From the NCBI GenBank assembly GCA_910577875.1, contig CAJTNY010000018.1, positions 1 through 35,297 on the forward strand: a stretch of DNA of 35,297 bases, given 5' to 3'. Numbering within the stretch: the stretch's first letter is position 1; each line of letters begins with the position of its first letter. Shown piece by piece: positions 13,793 through 21,039 of this stretch. The DNA is from an uncultured Christensenella sp. GTDB lineage: Bacteria; Bacillota; Clostridia; Christensenellales; Borkfalkiaceae. The translations under genes were made by a program, and so were the position numbers. The notes below the pieces were generated by a model. It was not told where the DNA came from, did no database searches, and worked only from the letters and a program-made list of their open reading frames with translations.

Positions 13793-13822
13793 CCCTTGCA
13801 GGGAACAACACCCCATACGGGG
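13793..13822 (-). promoter_or_regulatory. Paired mini-hairpin leader of the 66-residue gene
   Basis: CCCT-TGC-AGGG (13793..13803) and CCCC-ATAC-GGGG (13811..13822), 24 bases before the start codon. It has the same order and spacing as in the rep leader (4841..4875). The first stem has T-A where rep has C-G around the same TGC loop. Confidence 0.45.
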
Positions 13823-13888
13823 AAGCTTACTGTTAAAAGAGTAAGAGGGGACAGATTTCCACCCGCCCCCGCAAAAACTTCTTTATAT

Positions 13889-14332
13889 TTACGCCGCTGC
13901 TTTCTTTGCCTGCTTGCCGAGTTCGATAAGCAAGAATTTTAACAACGCCTTGTCGCTATCTCTTTGAGGCTTTACGCCGCATTCCCAAATTTCGCCGTCC
14001 TCGTCAACGACCTGTACCTTATAGGAAACGTAGGACGTTTTGTTACCATTTTCGTCCGTAATAACCTCGTCGGTCATAAACAATTCTGCCTTGTCGTTTA
14101 TGTCGAACAGAATATCCAAAGGCTCGTAACCGCCCTTATCTTTCGGTGCAAAATCGACTTTCTTTTCCTGACCTCTTATAACGCCACGCACGATATAAGC
14201 AAAATACGGTCTGCCGTCTTTCGTTATAAGCTGTTTGCCGTCTTTGCCGATAATCGCTTCGCGTACAACTACAAGGTTGCCGTTAAGTGTTTCCGTCGCT
14301 ACATTTGCCGTCTTTTTCGTTTCGTTTGCCAT
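13889..14332 (-). CDS. Candidate single-stranded-DNA-binding protein of the phage
   Basis: 147 residues, soluble, beta-rich: NGNLVVVREAIIGKDGKQLITKDGRPYFAYIVRGVIRGQEKKVDF, then SYVSYKVQVVDEDGEIWECGVKP and a Lys/Ala-rich tail. The size, the pattern of strands separated by short charged loops, and the place upstream of the coat genes suit a pV-like ssDNA-binding protein. I do not recognise a sequence family, so the function is inferred only. ATG 14332 follows GTGAGGTAA. The tRNA gene lies directly upstream on the same transcript. Confidence 0.45.
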   Translation of the reverse strand: MANETKKTANVATETLNGNLVVVREAIIGKDGKQLITKDGRPYFAYIVRGVIRGQEKKVDFAPKDKGGYEPLDILFDINDKAELFMTDEVITDENGNKTSYVSYKVQVVDEDGEIWECGVKPQRDSDKALLKFLLIELGKQAKKAAA

Positions 14333-14399
14333 TTTAATATTTACCTCACTTTGCCGTCTTTCCGCGCTGTCTGAATATTTTATTTACCCGTTAAGGGTA

Positions 14400-14493
14400 T
14401 GGTCGGGAACGACGGGACTTGAACCCATATCTCGTCTATAAACGCGCGTCATTGATTAAAAGTCAACCGCTTTACCATTAAGCTACATTCCCG
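14400..14493 (-). tRNA. tRNA-Lys (anticodon UUU) with long variable region
   Basis: The minus strand folds as a cloverleaf: acceptor GGGAATG with CGTTCCC; D arm GCTT-AATGGTA-AAGC; anticodon arm GTTGACTTTTAATCAAT (anticodon TTT; these 17 bases are the same as in E. coli tRNA-Lys); and T arm ATGGG-TTCAAGT-CCCGT. Between anticodon and T arms lie 22 bases able to form CGTT-TATA-GACG, where tRNA-Lys normally has about five. An extra C-G pair at the acceptor end (8 bp) gives discriminator A and an encoded CCA. With 7 bp the 3' end would read G-ACCA. It sits inside the phage operon and is probably processed from that transcript. Confidence 0.8.
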
Positions 14494-14497
14494 ATAT

Positions 14498-14524
14498 AAA
14501 GCGGGGACGGAGGTTTCCCCGCTT
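14498..14524 (-). terminator. GC hairpin just upstream of the tRNA
   Basis: On the minus strand AAGCGGGG-AAACCTCCGT-CCCCGCTT (8 bp) is followed by TATAT and then the tRNA. It could be a weak terminator of the gene upstream or a processing signal. Confidence 0.4.
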
Positions 14525-14563
14525 GATTTATTTACGCCGTAAGGAGTAACGGCGGGGAGTGAG

Positions 14564-14797
14564 CTATCTGCGCTTTCTTGCACCGTAAAAGTCTTTTTTA
14601 GCCGCTTTTTCAGCGTCGTTACCCCAACCGTAATAACCGCCCTGTTCCCAACACTTGTTTTTAGTGTCCCAACCGTGAGCAATTATAAATTGACCGCCCT
14701 TTGACTGAATAAGATAGTCATTAGGTTGCTTTGTGGACGATTTACGAACGCCCAAAATCTTGTAACTTTCACCGTTTCTGTTTCTTAAAAATGCCAT
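14564..14797 (-). CDS. Unknown basic 77-residue protein
   Basis: 77 residues, rich in Lys, Gly, Trp and Tyr (FIIAHGWDTKNKCWEQGGYYGWGNDAEKAAKKD), with a basic end GARKRR. No membrane span and no family recognised. ATG 14797 follows GTGAGGT. It begins like the 63-residue protein (MAF) but is otherwise different. Confidence 0.58.
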   Translation of the reverse strand: MAFLRNRNGESYKILGVRKSSTKQPNDYLIQSKGGQFIIAHGWDTKNKCWEQGGYYGWGNDAEKAAKKDFYGARKRR

Positions 14798-14806
14798 TTT
14801 AAAACC

Positions 14807-15007
14807 TCACTTTTTTATTCTGTCGATATAATCTTTCGCTTCCGTCAAAGACAAAAACTCATAATCGTTGCCGTCAACACGATAATTATAAGAGGTACCA
14901 AACCGCCCTAAATAATATCGAATACGGACAATTTTAAAACCTTTATAGATAAAGAAAACACGAATGCCGTCATATCCTCGTTTAACGCCTTTCATTGCTG
15001 AAACCAT
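14807..15007 (-). CDS. Unknown basic 66-residue protein
   Basis: 66 residues: a strand-rich basic core (IRVFFIYKGFKIVRIRYYLG) and a C-terminal helix (LSLTEAKDYIDRIKK). ATG 15007 follows AACGAGGTG. It is packed between neighbours with gaps of 9 and 12 bases. No family recognised. Confidence 0.58.
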   Translation of the reverse strand: MVSAMKGVKRGYDGIRVFFIYKGFKIVRIRYYLGRFGTSYNYRVDGNDYEFLSLTEAKDYIDRIKK

Positions 15008-15019
15008 ACCGACACCTCG

Positions 15020-15718
15020 TTATTCCTTGTCGTCCAACATAACCTGATTACAGTCGCCGCAGACTATGTTCAGTTGCTTTGTCGCCCTCACGCTGTTATG
15101 ACAGCAAGGGCATTCATATTTACGTGTGCTTGTAGTTTTCACCGTTTGCCCCTTAAAGACGGGGGAACGGTATATAAGCGTTTCGGGGTTATCCTTGACA
15201 AATGTTTCAATAAGTTTTGCCGTGTCTTTCGTCAACGTGGTATGCGCCCAACCGATAGTGGGCATACACTCAACGTTAAGTCCGTGCATTTCGGCAAGAC
15301 GTTTGAACAGCTTATTATGGTACGTTCCTGAACGTGAACAGTCTTGCATATTGTTGACTTTCGCATAGTGGTGTACCATTTCGTGTATCATTGTTGCCGC
15401 TATTTCGTTAATAGGACGGTTAAGCTGTTGCGCTGTTATGTTCAGTTCATAATCTTCATAATCAGCAAGACGATAGCAGTCCGTATAACTTGAACAATTA
15501 TCCCTGTCGTCGCATTCTGTACAATTAGCAGGAACTTTATCTTGCCACTTCCAAACCTTTTGCAAAGAAAACCAACCGTTAGTTTTGTTACGCTCGTCCC
15601 GCTGTACCGTGATTACAGGCTTTTGCAACTCGCCTTTAAACAGGTTGTCGTTGCAATAGTCATAAAGTTTAGCAAGGTATTTGACCGTTTCAATGTACTT
15701 TTCAGTTCCGTTAATCAC
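15020..15718 (-). CDS. SprT-like zinc metalloprotease
   Basis: 232 residues, start GTG 15718 with GAGGT nine bases upstream; it is just after the stop of the preceding gene. The N-terminal part (TVKYLAKLYDYCNDNLFKGELQKPVITVQ) matches the opening of SprT/Spartan domains. The active site is MIHEMVHHYAKV (about residues 111..122), with a further His in SGTYHNKLFKRLAEMHG. A Cys-rich insert lies in the middle (CTECDDRDNCSSYTDCYR) and a C-terminal zinc ribbon CPCCHN...CGDC ends it. Proteins of this family cut DNA-bound proteins in eukaryotes (Spartan) and are of uncertain role in bacteria. In a rolling-circle phage it could act on protein-DNA adducts such as covalent Rep. That is a guess. Confidence 0.75.
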   Translation of the reverse strand: MINGTEKYIETVKYLAKLYDYCNDNLFKGELQKPVITVQRDERNKTNGWFSLQKVWKWQDKVPANCTECDDRDNCSSYTDCYRLADYEDYELNITAQQLNRPINEIAATMIHEMVHHYAKVNNMQDCSRSGTYHNKLFKRLAEMHGLNVECMPTIGWAHTTLTKDTAKLIETFVKDNPETLIYRSPVFKGQTVKTTSTRKYECPCCHNSVRATKQLNIVCGDCNQVMLDDKE

Positions 15719-16046
15719 TATCCGTCACCTCGTTTTCGACATATTCAAAAATACCCGCCGCAAGAAGTTTAGCTATCAGATTAAGCGCATTACCAACCCC
15801 ATAACCGTCTTGTCGTGCAACTACCTCACGGGCGTTGTAAACAATTTCGTCATAAGCATTGATAAACGGCTCAATATAAACCTCAACTGATTGAAAATTG
15901 CCCTTTTTAAACTTATAAAAATAAAAGACATAAACTGTTCGATAATAAACGCAACGCCGTTTACTGTCCCATTGACGGTCAGACCTTTTTATAAAACCGT
16001 GCTGTTCAAGTTTCTTTTCGTCAAAACTTTCTTTTAATCGTATCAT
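15711..16046 (-). CDS. Unknown first gene of the element operon
   Basis: 111 residues from ATG 16046, which has AAAGGA 11 bases upstream. A TTG 15 codons earlier would also be in frame. A basic first half (MIRLKESFDEKKLEQHGFIKRSDRQWDSKRRCVYYRTVYVFYFYKF) precedes a C-terminal acidic tail (YVENEVTDSD). No membrane span and no family recognised. It lies just inside a terminator at the right end of the element. Confidence 0.58.
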   Translation of the reverse strand: MIRLKESFDEKKLEQHGFIKRSDRQWDSKRRCVYYRTVYVFYFYKFKKGNFQSVEVYIEPFINAYDEIVYNAREVVARQDGYGVGNALNLIAKLLAAGIFEYVENEVTDSD

Positions 16047-16092
16047 TATTATTCCGTCCTTTGCGTAATGCCGCCGCCCGTATTTGAACAAT

Positions 16093-16133
16093 AAAAAAAA
16101 CGGTTTAAAACAGTTAATCTACTGTTCTAAACC
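16093..16133 (-). terminator. Inward-facing terminator at the right end of the element
   Basis: A 13-base stem with one mismatch (16102..16114 with 16121..16133) is followed on the minus strand by eight T. It would stop transcription entering from the host side and insulates the first element gene. Confidence 0.7.
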
Positions 16134-16150
16134 ATTGTAAAACTTTACAT

Positions 16151-16165
16151 ACAAGGCTGTAGCCT
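16151..16165 (+). repeat. Right boundary repeat of the inserted element
   Basis: Exact second copy of the 15-base repeat at 2116..2130. It ends 13 bases before the TTGACA box of the next host gene. Confidence 0.75.
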
Positions 16166-16178
16166 AAGAAAAATTTTC

Positions 16179-16207
16179 TTGACAATCAACTCTGTAAATT
16201 ATATAAT
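16179..16207 (+). promoter_or_regulatory. Consensus promoter of the giant surface protein
   Basis: TTGACA (16179..16184), 17 bases, TATAAT (16202..16207). It is complete and lies outside the element, so the insertion left it intact but replaced everything upstream of it. Confidence 0.85.
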
Positions 16208-16252
16208 AAAAATGTATAGATATATTCTAAATTTCTATTAAGGAGAAATGCT

Positions 16253-19200
16253 ATGAGAAATAAAATTCTCACAATGCGTAATACGTTGCCGGTATTTTTA
16301 ACGGTCCTGTTTGCGCTTTGTCTTACTTTCGGCATAATATTGCTGACAGGACAGGGCAGCGCGGAGGGAAGCGCAGACTTAAGCGTCTGGGACGGCGACC
16401 TTAAAAAGGCCGGCTGGGCGGATACCGAAGAATCAATAACGCCCGCGCCCGACACATATGTTTTCAATGCTGAAAATAAGACGCTTGAAATCGGTTCGGC
16501 TGAAGCGTTTGCTTATTTTGCACATCAGATTTTTTCGGATAATATCCGTGCGTTTGACGGCATTAACGTCAAACTTGTATGCGATATAGATTTGGGTGGA
16601 GATGCTAATATATGGATACCGATAGGGACAACTGAGAGTTTCGCATTTTCCGGAACTTTCGACGGCAACGGACATACTATTTATAATTTATCTTCGACGG
16701 CTTTTTACGATAATATTTCTTATGACGCTTCTTACGGCGAAGCGGACGGATATTACATAGAGTGCGGTAACGGATTAAAGGTTCCGTTTTATACAGACGG
16801 GGGAAAATTCTGCTACGGACTTTTCGGTGTTACGTCTGATATAACTGTTAAAAATCTTACGATTTCGGGGCTAAAATTCGAACTTTCCGATAAAAGGGTG
16901 AACGATGCGGATATTTTTGCGGGCAGCGTCGGAGCGATTATAGGATATAACGAAGGCAGTCTCAATATTGCTGATTGCGTTATCGGTATTGTTAATGACG
17001 ATATTCAAGAGGATAGCATCATAAACGTTTACACAAACGGAGATTGTGCAGTCGGAGGTATAATCGGCGCCGCATACGCAGGTAATGCAGATGTTACCGA
17101 TGAAAATCTTTTAAAAAATATTATTATAGAACGTAGTGTGAACGGTGCCGCAATAAGTTACGCGTCGTCGGCGGACGAAAGCGCAATACTTGGAAAGACG
17201 AGCGGTATAATAGGATACGCAGATAGCTTTAAAGATTTTAAATTAATCGATTGTAAGAATTACGGAAATGTAAACGGCGTTAATTTTACGGGCGGTATTT
17301 TAGGCTATTTCCGTCCTTCCGAAACCGGAATAAACGAAATTGCCGATTGCTATAACTATGGCGACGTTACGGGCGGGATTAGCGATAATACAGAAGTTTA
17401 TTCTCCTGTTACGGGCGGTTTTATCGGTTGGCTTGACTATTCCGATGAAGACAATGTCGGCGGTTCGGCGCCTGAAAGAGAAATAGATCTTACTCTTACG
17501 GGAGGTAATTGCGGCAAAATATACGCCGATGCCGCAAGTGATACCGTAAGCGGACTTATCGGTAAAATTACATATCCCGATAAACCCATAAAATTAATTG
17601 ATTTAACCGATGCTTGCGGAGTCGCGGTTACGGAAGAGGCGGCTTCGGTATCTGTTTTAAAAACTGCGCGTACATCGGCTGAATTAATTTACGACGAAAA
17701 CGATAATACCGTAATCAAAGGAATTAACGTTAACGGAATCGACGCGTTTGAAATAGAAATTCCGTCGGAAGTTACAAAGATAGATTTTGCGGCGTTCCGA
17801 GGTGTGAAAAATCTGAGCGGAATTAAGTTTGCGAAAGACGGTGCTCTTACGGAAATATGCGACTGGGCGTTTGCGGGTACCGGAATCAAAGAAATCGAAA
17901 TTCCTGCGAAAGTTGAGAAAATAGGCGCGGCTGCGTTCGGCGATTGCGCCAACCTTATAAGCGTCAAATTTATAGGAGATAAGGTCTCGCGCGTCGGAAA
18001 ATCCGCGTTCGGCAATTGTTCGGAACTCAACTTTGTGGAATTGCCTTCAAACGCGTCAGAAATCGTTTACGGCGAATATGTATTCGATAAACAGGGCGGT
18101 GACAGTGCATATCTGATAACAAAAGACAGAGAGCATTACGACGCATTGACGGAAAACGCGTTAAACCTTGCGATATATTCGGATAAAATCACTTATCCCG
18201 TAACTATTTACTATTATCGCGGAAGCGTTAAGCTCGGCGAAGAATTGCGGTTATGCAACGCAGACTATAAAGTTAAACTTGTCGGAGATAAATGGATAAT
18301 TACCGATACAGAGAAGGTAGGTCCGAGCGGTTTGGCAGACCTGAGATGGTACTATGAATCAAAGTTAATCGACGTGGACGGCGCTTCGGAACTTTTAACG
18401 GGTACGGATTCGTTAGGCGATCATATAACTTTCTATACGTTTGATGATAACGGAGAAAAATATTTTATTGCGCGTGAAGATATAGTATACAACGAAAACA
18501 TTTCGTATGAAATGTCTGATTTGAACGATTTGCTTGCCTCCGACAGCAGTAAAATCGAAAATGGAATGGCAGTCGAGATTACTGGTTATAAAACCCCTGA
18601 CGGTATCGAAGGTCAAATTTCGGGCGTTATACATAACGCAGGGGACTATACGCTCAAAATCACGTTCGGCTCCGAGGTTTATAAATTGTTTATTAAGGTC
18701 AAGCAACAGGTTGTTAACCTCGGCGACTACAATAAGCTTGCCTGGAAAGTTATGGGCGAGGACGGAAACACCGACCTTAACGGAATGACGTTATATATTT
18801 ACACCAAAGACGGAAGAGAATATCCCTCTAATGCAGTTCTTACAAACGAGCAAACCGAAGCTTTGGGAGTAAGCAGAACTTATAAAACAAGACAGGTTCT
18901 TTATTCAGCGGTAAGATACAGCGGATCTCCCGTTACGCTTTGCGTTGAAAACAATCCCGCATACGACGTTTCTTATCCGAACGGTATGGGCACTTATACG
19001 AACGTCGGCACTTACGAATCAACCGCGATACTTACATTAAAAGAAAACTATTATTTTGAAAACAGTTCGGCAAGCGCATTGCGCGGTCTGGATATCAAGT
19101 TTAACGGCGACGGTACTGTTACGGTAAAGAAGACCTGGTATATCGTTAATATAAACAACTGGCTTGTTAATGCTTCGGGTGCGGAGTATACGATACAGAA

Positions 19201-20749
19201 TTTCATATACGGCAATAACCCCGGCGTGAGCGCGCCTTTGCTTAAATTTAATAATTACGACCCCGATGCGCCGCTTACTTTCTGGCTTGAACTTCAATTC
19301 AACGGAGCGACGGTAGGTACGAGATTTACTCCCGATGAAATCGGGGATTACATCAATAAAACTATGCCTGCGGGCGAATATAAACTTATCGTCACGGTAG
19401 GCGAAGTAACGAGCAAAGAATGGGACGAGGAAAAGGACCCTGCACACGAGTATGAACCGACTGTTATAGTTTATCACGCAGGTTTTACCGAATCTCGCGT
19501 ATTCTCGGTCGAGAAAAAAGGTTTGCAGTCTCTTACGGCTTTCGATACGGCGTTGAAAGGCCAGGTGTTCTATTATGAATGGGACGGCAAAGCGCATTTC
19601 TACGAGCAGTCGGAAACTGTAAAAACTGCTTACGATTCCTTCCTTAGTAAATTCTATCTCCCTGCAAGATTGGGAATATGGGCGGATACGAAGTATAGCG
19701 AATATTACGGCGCACCCGTCATTAGCTATAACCTTGACAGAATGCAGAGCGCGGAATATCATTCGGCTGAAACGGTGTTTACGGGCGATGCGGACACTTA
19801 TACGGTTTATTATAAAGTTTCCGCTCCGAATTATTACGATTCACTTGAAAGGCTTGCGAGCGGTTCGAGAAAAGATTACTATTTCAAAGTTATAAACGTA
19901 AAGGAAATCGCGCTTCCCGTCGTCAGCGGCAAGACTTTTGACGGAAACGTTCTGACGGCTGATACTTTCGTTCCCTCCGACGACGAAGGTAATCCTTTGT
20001 ACTATTCGGTAAAGACGAATGACGGCGGAAAGAACGCTGGCGATTACGACGTTGTATTCTCGTTATTAGATGCCGAACACTATATGTGGGCGGGACAGAC
20101 GATAGACAGCAAAACCGAAGATATAACCGTAAAATTTACTATAAACAAGAGCGCGGATAACTATTTTACTACAACGCTCAGTATTACTACATGGGTTGTC
20201 GGGAAATACTCGGAACTCGAAGAGTTTCCCGTATCCGCGGAGGCAAATTTCGGAAAAGTCGTTATTACGCTTTCTTATTCGGACGATATAGAAAATGTAA
20301 TTTATTTTGGAGAAAACGGTACGGAAGAATTTGCGAAAGCATTGTCCGAGTTGAAAGCAGGCAGCTATATTATGACGGCATCCGTAGCCGATTCAGCCGA
20401 TTTCAACGGCATTACAGGCGTAATTACTTTCCGAGTGTTCGATAAAGACGGCTTGCCTTGGTGGGCGGTATTGCTTATCGCGGCGGGCGCGCTCGGCGTA
20501 GTGGCGTTAATATTCTTTATTCTTCATCAGAAAGGCGTATTGCAGATGCTTACCGGCAAGGTTATCGTCGCTATGCGCGCGAAAGCGACGGTAGACGCGA
20601 CTATCGCGGCTGTAAGGGCAAACAAGGTGGCGGCAGAGGCGAGAAAGAGCGTTGCTAGGGCGGAAGAGGAAGACAGACTTGCGGAGCTTAAAGAAAAGCA
20701 GTCCCGAAAGGAAAATTCCGAAACAGGTCCGGAAGACGAAAACAAGTAA
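16253..20749 (+). CDS. Giant surface protein with GLUG-like and leucine-rich (BspA) repeats, membrane-anchored
   Basis: 1498 residues, ATG after AAGGAG. An N-terminal signal peptide (LPVFLTVLFALCLTFGIILL, about 11..30) is followed by a region with repeated IGTTESFAFSGTFDGNGHTI and GGIIGAA/GGILGYF-type stretches typical of GLUG adhesin repeats (about 100..400). Leucine-rich repeats of BspA type (IEIPAKVEKIGAAAFGDCAN and neighbours, about 490..605) come next, then about 800 residues of strand-rich Ig-like domains. A C-terminal membrane segment (WAVLLIAAGALGVVALIFFIL, about 1403..1423) and a cytoplasmic Ala/Glu/Lys-rich coiled coil end it. Related proteins are adhesins of gut Clostridia. It is followed by a small coiled-coil gene in the same transcript. 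The insertion of the element directly upstream of its promoter could alter its expression. Confidence 0.8.
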   Translation: MRNKILTMRNTLPVFLTVLFALCLTFGIILLTGQGSAEGSADLSVWDGDLKKAGWADTEESITPAPDTYVFNAENKTLEIGSAEAFAYFAHQIFSDNIRAFDGINVKLVCDIDLGGDANIWIPIGTTESFAFSGTFDGNGHTIYNLSSTAFYDNISYDASYGEADGYYIECGNGLKVPFYTDGGKFCYGLFGVTSDITVKNLTISGLKFELSDKRVNDADIFAGSVGAIIGYNEGSLNIADCVIGIVNDDIQEDSIINVYTNGDCAVGGIIGAAYAGNADVTDENLLKNIIIERSVNGAAISYASSADESAILGKTSGIIGYADSFKDFKLIDCKNYGNVNGVNFTGGILGYFRPSETGINEIADCYNYGDVTGGISDNTEVYSPVTGGFIGWLDYSDEDNVGGSAPEREIDLTLTGGNCGKIYADAASDTVSGLIGKITYPDKPIKLIDLTDACGVAVTEEAASVSVLKTARTSAELIYDENDNTVIKGINVNGIDAFEIEIPSEVTKIDFAAFRGVKNLSGIKFAKDGALTEICDWAFAGTGIKEIEIPAKVEKIGAAAFGDCANLISVKFIGDKVSRVGKSAFGNCSELNFVELPSNASEIVYGEYVFDKQGGDSAYLITKDREHYDALTENALNLAIYSDKITYPVTIYYYRGSVKLGEELRLCNADYKVKLVGDKWIITDTEKVGPSGLADLRWYYESKLIDVDGASELLTGTDSLGDHITFYTFDDNGEKYFIAREDIVYNENISYEMSDLNDLLASDSSKIENGMAVEITGYKTPDGIEGQISGVIHNAGDYTLKITFGSEVYKLFIKVKQQVVNLGDYNKLAWKVMGEDGNTDLNGMTLYIYTKDGREYPSNAVLTNEQTEALGVSRTYKTRQVLYSAVRYSGSPVTLCVENNPAYDVSYPNGMGTYTNVGTYESTAILTLKENYYFENSSASALRGLDIKFNGDGTVTVKKTWYIVNINNWLVNASGAEYTIQNFIYGNNPGVSAPLLKFNNYDPDAPLTFWLELQFNGATVGTRFTPDEIGDYINKTMPAGEYKLIVTVGEVTSKEWDEEKDPAHEYEPTVIVYHAGFTESRVFSVEKKGLQSLTAFDTALKGQVFYYEWDGKAHFYEQSETVKTAYDSFLSKFYLPARLGIWADTKYSEYYGAPVISYNLDRMQSAEYHSAETVFTGDADTYTVYYKVSAPNYYDSLERLASGSRKDYYFKVINVKEIALPVVSGKTFDGNVLTADTFVPSDDEGNPLYYSVKTNDGGKNAGDYDVVFSLLDAEHYMWAGQTIDSKTEDITVKFTINKSADNYFTTTLSITTWVVGKYSELEEFPVSAEANFGKVVITLSYSDDIENVIYFGENGTEEFAKALSELKAGSYIMTASVADSADFNGITGVITFRVFDKDGLPWWAVLLIAAGALGVVALIFFILHQKGVLQMLTGKVIVAMRAKATVDATIAAVRANKVAAEARKSVARAEEEDRLAELKEKQSRKENSETGPEDENK

Positions 20750-20772
20750 TTTATTAAAGGAGATAAATAAAT

Positions 20773-21000
20773 ATGTTGCAGAGGAACAAAATAGCCAAAG
20801 AGATTCACGCTCTTGAAGAAGAAATAAAGATATTAGAAATTAAGCGTTCTCGTTCGATAGCCGTAATTTTGGAGGCGCTTATCAGTCGCACGACTCCGAA
20901 CGACGAAGACGTACAGTATTTCAGAACGTTTACGGCAGAAATCGAAATTAAACGCGAACAGCTTCAAAAACTCACAAAACAGCTTGAAGGTCTTATCTGA
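20773..21000 (+). CDS. Small coiled-coil protein
   Basis: 75 residues, almost wholly alpha-helical: IAKEIHALEEEIKILEIKRSR, then a central break (TTPND) and EIEIKREQLQKLTKQLEGL, so a helical hairpin is likely. ATG follows AAAGGAG at 23 bases after the giant gene, so it is in the same transcript. It may pair with the coiled-coil tail of that protein. That idea rests on position only. Confidence 0.7.
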   Translation: MLQRNKIAKEIHALEEEIKILEIKRSRSIAVILEALISRTTPNDEDVQYFRTFTAEIEIKREQLQKLTKQLEGLI

Positions 21001-21010
21001 CGTATGAAAA

Positions 21011-21039
21011 AGAACTCCGCCCTTTACGGGCGGAGTTCT
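21011..21039. terminator. Bidirectional terminator between convergent genes
   Basis: A 12-bp perfect stem (21011..21022 with 21028..21039). The minus-strand side is followed by TTTTT, the plus side by a T/A-rich stretch. Confidence 0.82.

Larger units (their letters stand above)
2116..16165 (-). mobile_element. Inovirus-like (filamentous ssDNA phage) prophage with IS30-type transposase, about 14 kb
   Basis: Seen: a direct repeat at both ends; every gene inside on the minus strand, while both host genes beside it are on the plus strand; a recurring GAGGT ribosome site unlike the AGGAG of the host genes; a HUH Rep; a membrane ATPase with Zot-like motifs; several one-span small proteins; and a secreted protein with N-terminal signal and C-terminal anchor. 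Known: filamentous phages combine Rep, an ssDNA-binding protein, small coat proteins, a pIII-like adsorption protein and a Zot/pI ATPase. The Spiroplasma plectrovirus SpV1 is known to carry an IS30-family transposase. Inferred: this is a prophage of that general type, integrated by transposition. Alternative: a rolling-circle plasmid or transposon that borrowed a Zot-like protein. No serine or tyrosine integrase, relaxase, tail, portal or secretin gene is seen. Confidence 0.65.

Noticed and set aside
14400..14493. tRNA-Sec identity, because of the 8-bp acceptor stem and long variable arm
   Set aside because: The anticodon is UUU and the anticodon arm equals that of tRNA-Lys; no UCA anticodon and no six-pair D stem.
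19037..19762. Minus-strand 241-codon frame inside the giant surface gene
   Set aside because: Shadow frame; the plus-strand gene is continuous with signal peptide, repeats and anchor.
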